Positions 60,850 to 64,000 of a stretch of 64,000 bases of DNA are shown one piece after another. Positions within the stretch are counted from its first letter, which is position 1. The number at the start of each line of letters is the position of its first letter. Origin of the DNA: Ustilago trichophora (lineage: Eukaryota > Basidiomycota > Ustilaginomycetes > Ustilaginales > Ustilaginaceae); the NCBI GenBank assembly GCA_900323505.1, contig OOIN01000024.1, positions 124,001 to 188,000 of the forward strand, written 5' to 3'. The position numbers and the translations under genes are program-made. The notes beneath the pieces are model-generated. The model was not told the origin of the DNA. It worked only from the letters and a program-made list of their open reading frames with translations, and did no database searches.

Positions 60850-61740
60850 GATGGTTGTGCGACTGCGGTTCTACGACCCTTGCTTGCAGTGACCAAGTGA
60901 CGGCAGCACGTCTCTCCTGATGCTGATCTGGGAAATGCGACCGGTGATCTGGCGGCAAAGAGGTCAGTGCAGTGGTATCAAGGCTGTCGATAATGTCGAG
61001 ACAGTGTGATGACGTTGGTGTTGATCAAAGAAAGATGTCTGGATTGCAAACGAGAAAGACGTTGAACAACACTTTGCAACCAGATTTTGGATTTTGCGGC
61101 AGTCGGGAAAACAGCATCTTCGCGTAACACACATCGGGCTCCAATGTTCGATCACGACGCATCTTTCACAGCTCACATCACTATTCTTGATGGCATCGGT
61201 CGCTCAGTAGTTGTTGCTTGAGCCATAGAAACGGTAGCTGATTCGCATTTGCTGGAGCAGAGCTTTCTGAAGTGTATCGTCGGCGGATGAGCCTCTATGT
61301 GAGACTGGAAATCTTGAAAATGTCAGATCAGTGACATCAACACTTTTTGGCAATTTTCGGACACATGCTGCTGCGATTCGCTGCCAATAAATGCACGCAC
61401 GGATCGCATACCATTTCACCGGTGGCAGGCTGTGACACCTAGGAGAAGAGAGCCTTTGAATCGCCGACTTCCCGCTTTTCAAGGGTCTTCTTCTTGCATC
61501 TTTCCAAACCCTTGTCTCCGCCCTCATCACCTGTCTAGTTACCAGCGTTTGCCAGCCACGTTTCCAATCTTGCTCGAGTGGCGGAGCCTTATCTATCACC
61601 TATTCCATGCTGCCGATTCTTTTGTTGACGACTCCCATCCAACTTCGAGCTCGACCCAGCCAGGCGTTGCACTGCTCAGCACGCAACAGCACAGCAACAC
61701 GACTAGGACCCGGCTTAGGACGACAAGGTCTGCGGGCAAG
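60850..61740. other. Divergent promoter region NIC96 / NHX
   Basis: 891 bases between divergent starts. The frame of the NHX gene is open upstream of its ATG back past 61600 but without a start codon, so it is read as leader. No RNA gene or repeat. Confidence 0.5.
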
Positions 61741-64000
61741 ATGGTTGTCAAGATACTCGCCAAGGCCATGATGCTGCTGACGGTCGCGGCTGCTTCCGTC
61801 GCTGCAGCTTCCACATCAAGCGCTACGTCGCCGTCAACAACAGCTTCTTCGACTGCCACTGCTACTGTGACCGCCACGCAGAAGCCAGCCATCCCCGTCC
61901 CCGACGCAGAACAACAGGAACGCTTTTCGTCACTGGCGCTCTTCCTCGTGCTCACTCTCCTCATCCTTTCGTTCTGGACGTCCTACTATCTCAAAGTCAA
62001 GCGCATCACAGCGGTGCACGAGACCATCGTCGGCCTCTTCGCCGGCATGTTTGTCGGCGTCTGTCTTCGCATCGGTCCCGGCGAGCAAGTTCAAAACATG
62101 CTCAGCTTTAGCAACACCATCATGCTCAACGTCCTCCTCCCACCCATCATTCTCGCCTCGGGCTACGACCTTCGACAAGAGAACTTCTTCCGCAACTTTG
62201 GCACCATCCTTATCTTTGCCTTTGCAGGCACGTTTATCAGTGCCATTGTTGTCGGTGTCATTGTCTACCTGTGGTCGCTTCTCCATCTCGAGTCAATCTC
62301 GCTCACCTTGCTCGAATGTCTGATCTTCGGATCGACTCTCAGTGCTACGGATCCAGTGACAATTCTCGCCATCTTTAACACGTACAAGGTGGATCCAAAG
62401 CTCTATTCGGTCATCTTTGGCGAGAGTATCCTCAACGATGCCGTATCGATCGTCATGTTCGACACGCTCTCCACGTTCCGCGGCAAGGAGATCTACGTCT
62501 CTTCCATCTTCCACGGTATCGGGCTCTTCTTGGTCGTCTTTACACTCTCGATGATGCTCGGTGTCTGTTTCGGTCTGGGCTGCTCGCTCCTGCTCAAGCA
62601 CTCGCGGCTCAGTTCGTATCCTCAGCTCGAAAGCTGTCTTGTGGCACTCATCGCCTACACGAGCTATTTTTTCAGTAACGGTGTCACCATGAGCGGCATC
62701 GTTTCGCTCCTCTTCTGTGGTATCACACTCAAGCACTATGCGTACCACAATATGTCGAGACGCACCCAACGCACCACAAGGTACACCTTCCAGACGCTCG
62801 CCAGTCTCTCGGAAAACTTTATCTTTATCTACCTCGGTCTCAGTCTTTTTACGCAGGAGATCTTGGTGTACAAGCCGCTCTTCATCATTGTCACTGTATT
62901 TGCGGTTGTAGCGTCGCGATACTGTGCGGTCTTCCCCATCGCAAGTGTCGTCAACGCAGTCAAGCGCGCAAGGAACAATCGACGAGCACGAGCTACTGGA
63001 GGAGGTGGAGTTCCGAGAGGTGCGGTGGAGGAAGAGCTTCCTCGTCAATATCAGATCATGCTTTTCTGGGCCGGTCTGCGTGGAGCTGTCGGATTCGCGC
63101 TTTCAGCAGGTATCGAGGGTCAGAATGCGATTGCACTTCAAACAACGGTGCTGGTGACGGTGGTGTTGACCGTGATCGTATTCGGCGGAACCACGGCACA
63201 GATGTTGGAGATCTTGGGTATTCGAACAGGTGTCCAAGATGACGAAGGTGAATCGGACGACGAAGAGGATGAAGACGATGTAGTGCGACTGCGTGGCATG
63301 CAGAGACGGACTTACCTCGGGTCGGACAACTACCGCGATGCATCAGAGCGGGCAGGATTGACACGATCTGGCAACCGTTACGGTTCCGGTGGCAAAGGGG
63401 CCTACCGTGAGGCAAGCGAGACTTCGAGCCCTCGTGCATCGCTCAGTCACAGCGGCTCCGCCTATGCCCGTGGCAACGGTAGCAATGCCAGACTGGGCTC
63501 TATGCGAGGCGGATTCGCAGATGATCTGGATGAAGATGATGAAGTCTCGTCCTTCTCTTCCGAGATTCTGCCATCTCGATCTTCCACGCCTGGCCTGAGC
63601 TCGGGCCTGAACCCGCTCACGACAGGCGCCAGCATGAATAGATCCGACATCCCCGGCCTCTCGAGCGCACGCACACCCACATCCACGAATACCGCCAGCA
63701 ACAACAACAGCGCTGGCCTCCCCAGCCTAAGCGAGATTCGCAAAGCCATCACCGAAGCCTCTTCTGCCGACGGCACCACCTCTTCCCCCGCCAAGCAACT
63801 CCTCGATCGTGCCGGACTAGTCATGAAGGACGGACAATGGTTCCAAGCCATCGACCAGAAGTATCTCTTGCCGCTGTTCAGTAATTCCGTTGCCTCGCGC
63901 AAGCACGAGGAGAGGAAAACTGCCCGTTTAGCAGCACGTGATGCCGCGGCGGGCAGAAGCGAGCTCGATCTGTCACATCCTGACGTGAGCGCAAGTGGCA
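61741..64000 (+). CDS. NHX1: Endosomal/vacuolar Na+(K+)/H+ exchanger (NHX/CPA1), partial at right edge
   Basis: ATG at 61741 begins a signal-like MVVKILAKAMMLLTVAAASV followed by Ser/Thr-rich residues; the frame stays open to base 64000 (753 codons), so the C-terminus is missing. TM core about 60-490: LALFLVLTLLILSFWTSYYL, HETIVGLFAGMFVGVCLRIG, MLNVLLPPIILASGYDL (amiloride-site-like block), CLIFGSTLSATDPVTILAIF, FGESILNDAVSIVMFDTL (ion-binding ND pair and GE), ASLSENFIFIYLGLSLFTQE, and FWAGLRGAVGFALSAGI with the family Arg. These match Nhx1/NHE6-9, which exchange luminal protons for Na+ or K+ in late endosomes. The tail from about 505 is acidic then Ser/Gly/Arg-rich, long compared with yeast Nhx1 (633 residues in all). 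Confidence 0.94.
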   Translation, partial: MVVKILAKAMMLLTVAAASVAAASTSSATSPSTTASSTATATVTATQKPAIPVPDAEQQERFSSLALFLVLTLLILSFWTSYYLKVKRITAVHETIVGLFAGMFVGVCLRIGPGEQVQNMLSFSNTIMLNVLLPPIILASGYDLRQENFFRNFGTILIFAFAGTFISAIVVGVIVYLWSLLHLESISLTLLECLIFGSTLSATDPVTILAIFNTYKVDPKLYSVIFGESILNDAVSIVMFDTLSTFRGKEIYVSSIFHGIGLFLVVFTLSMMLGVCFGLGCSLLLKHSRLSSYPQLESCLVALIAYTSYFFSNGVTMSGIVSLLFCGITLKHYAYHNMSRRTQRTTRYTFQTLASLSENFIFIYLGLSLFTQEILVYKPLFIIVTVFAVVASRYCAVFPIASVVNAVKRARNNRRARATGGGGVPRGAVEEELPRQYQIMLFWAGLRGAVGFALSAGIEGQNAIALQTTVLVTVVLTVIVFGGTTAQMLEILGIRTGVQDDEGESDDEEDEDDVVRLRGMQRRTYLGSDNYRDASERAGLTRSGNRYGSGGKGAYREASETSSPRASLSHSGSAYARGNGSNARLGSMRGGFADDLDEDDEVSSFSSEILPSRSSTPGLSSGLNPLTTGASMNRSDIPGLSSARTPTSTNTASNNNSAGLPSLSEIRKAITEASSADGTTSSPAKQLLDRAGLVMKDGQWFQAIDQKYLLPLFSNSVASRKHEERKTARLAARDAAAGRSELDLSHPDVSASG

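Overview
The window looks like a chromosome segment of a smut fungus (Basidiomycota, Ustilaginales; probably Ustilaginaceae). This is an inference from style. Most genes are single long GC-rich ORFs with Ser/Ala/Pro/Thr/Gln-rich low-complexity arms, introns are few with GTANGT/GTGAGT donors, and the gene content is purely eukaryotic. The species cannot be named from sequence alone. I support 23 protein-coding genes (two cut by the window edges) and one stand-alone 5S rRNA gene. I see no tRNA gene, transposon ORF or CRISPR array.

Left part (1-20.1 kb): the N-terminal part of the SMC5/6 subunit Nse4 (-); the Rab GTPase Ypt1 (-, three exons); a 1075-codon ORF (+) that reads as indoleamine 2,3-dioxygenase fused to a 4'-phosphopantetheinyl transferase; a TRAPPC13-like trafficking subunit (-); a membrane-anchored GH5 steryl/glucosyl-ceramide-type glucosidase (-); a tocopherol-cyclase-like lipocalin-fold protein (+); a one-TM protein of unknown role (-); and the rRNA-processing PIN protein Utp23 (+).

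Middle (20.2-40 kb): dynactin p150Glued (-); the Rieske iron-sulfur protein (-, three exons with long introns); a 2.6 kb gene-poor gap; the vitamin B6 synthase Pdx1/Snz (+); a 5S rRNA gene (+); a small secreted, probably GPI-anchored protein (+, two exons); a 912-residue protein I do not recognise (+); and a small AT-richer two-TM protein (-).

Right part (40-64 kb): Vps11 (-); an oversized mitochondrial-carrier-like protein (-); a JTB-like one-TM protein (+, three exons); a small disordered protein (-, two exons); mitochondrial Yme2/RNA12 (-) divergent from mitochondrial threonyl-tRNA synthetase (+); a DxxxD-type (Mn-type) cation diffusion facilitator (-); nucleoporin Nic96/Nup93 (-); and the N-terminal part of an endosomal Na+/H+ exchanger (+), open at the right edge.

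The segment is housekeeping in character, with vesicle traffic (Ypt1, TRAPPC13, Vps11, dynactin, NHX) and mitochondrial function (Rieske, Yme2, ThrRS, carrier-like) recurring. There is no operon logic, and neighbours are related only by shared divergent promoters. The most unusual item is the IDO-phosphopantetheinyl transferase fusion at 4554-7781. Next are the unrecognised 912-residue gene, the small GPI-type protein whose retained intron would remove its anchor, and the tocopherol-cyclase-like gene.
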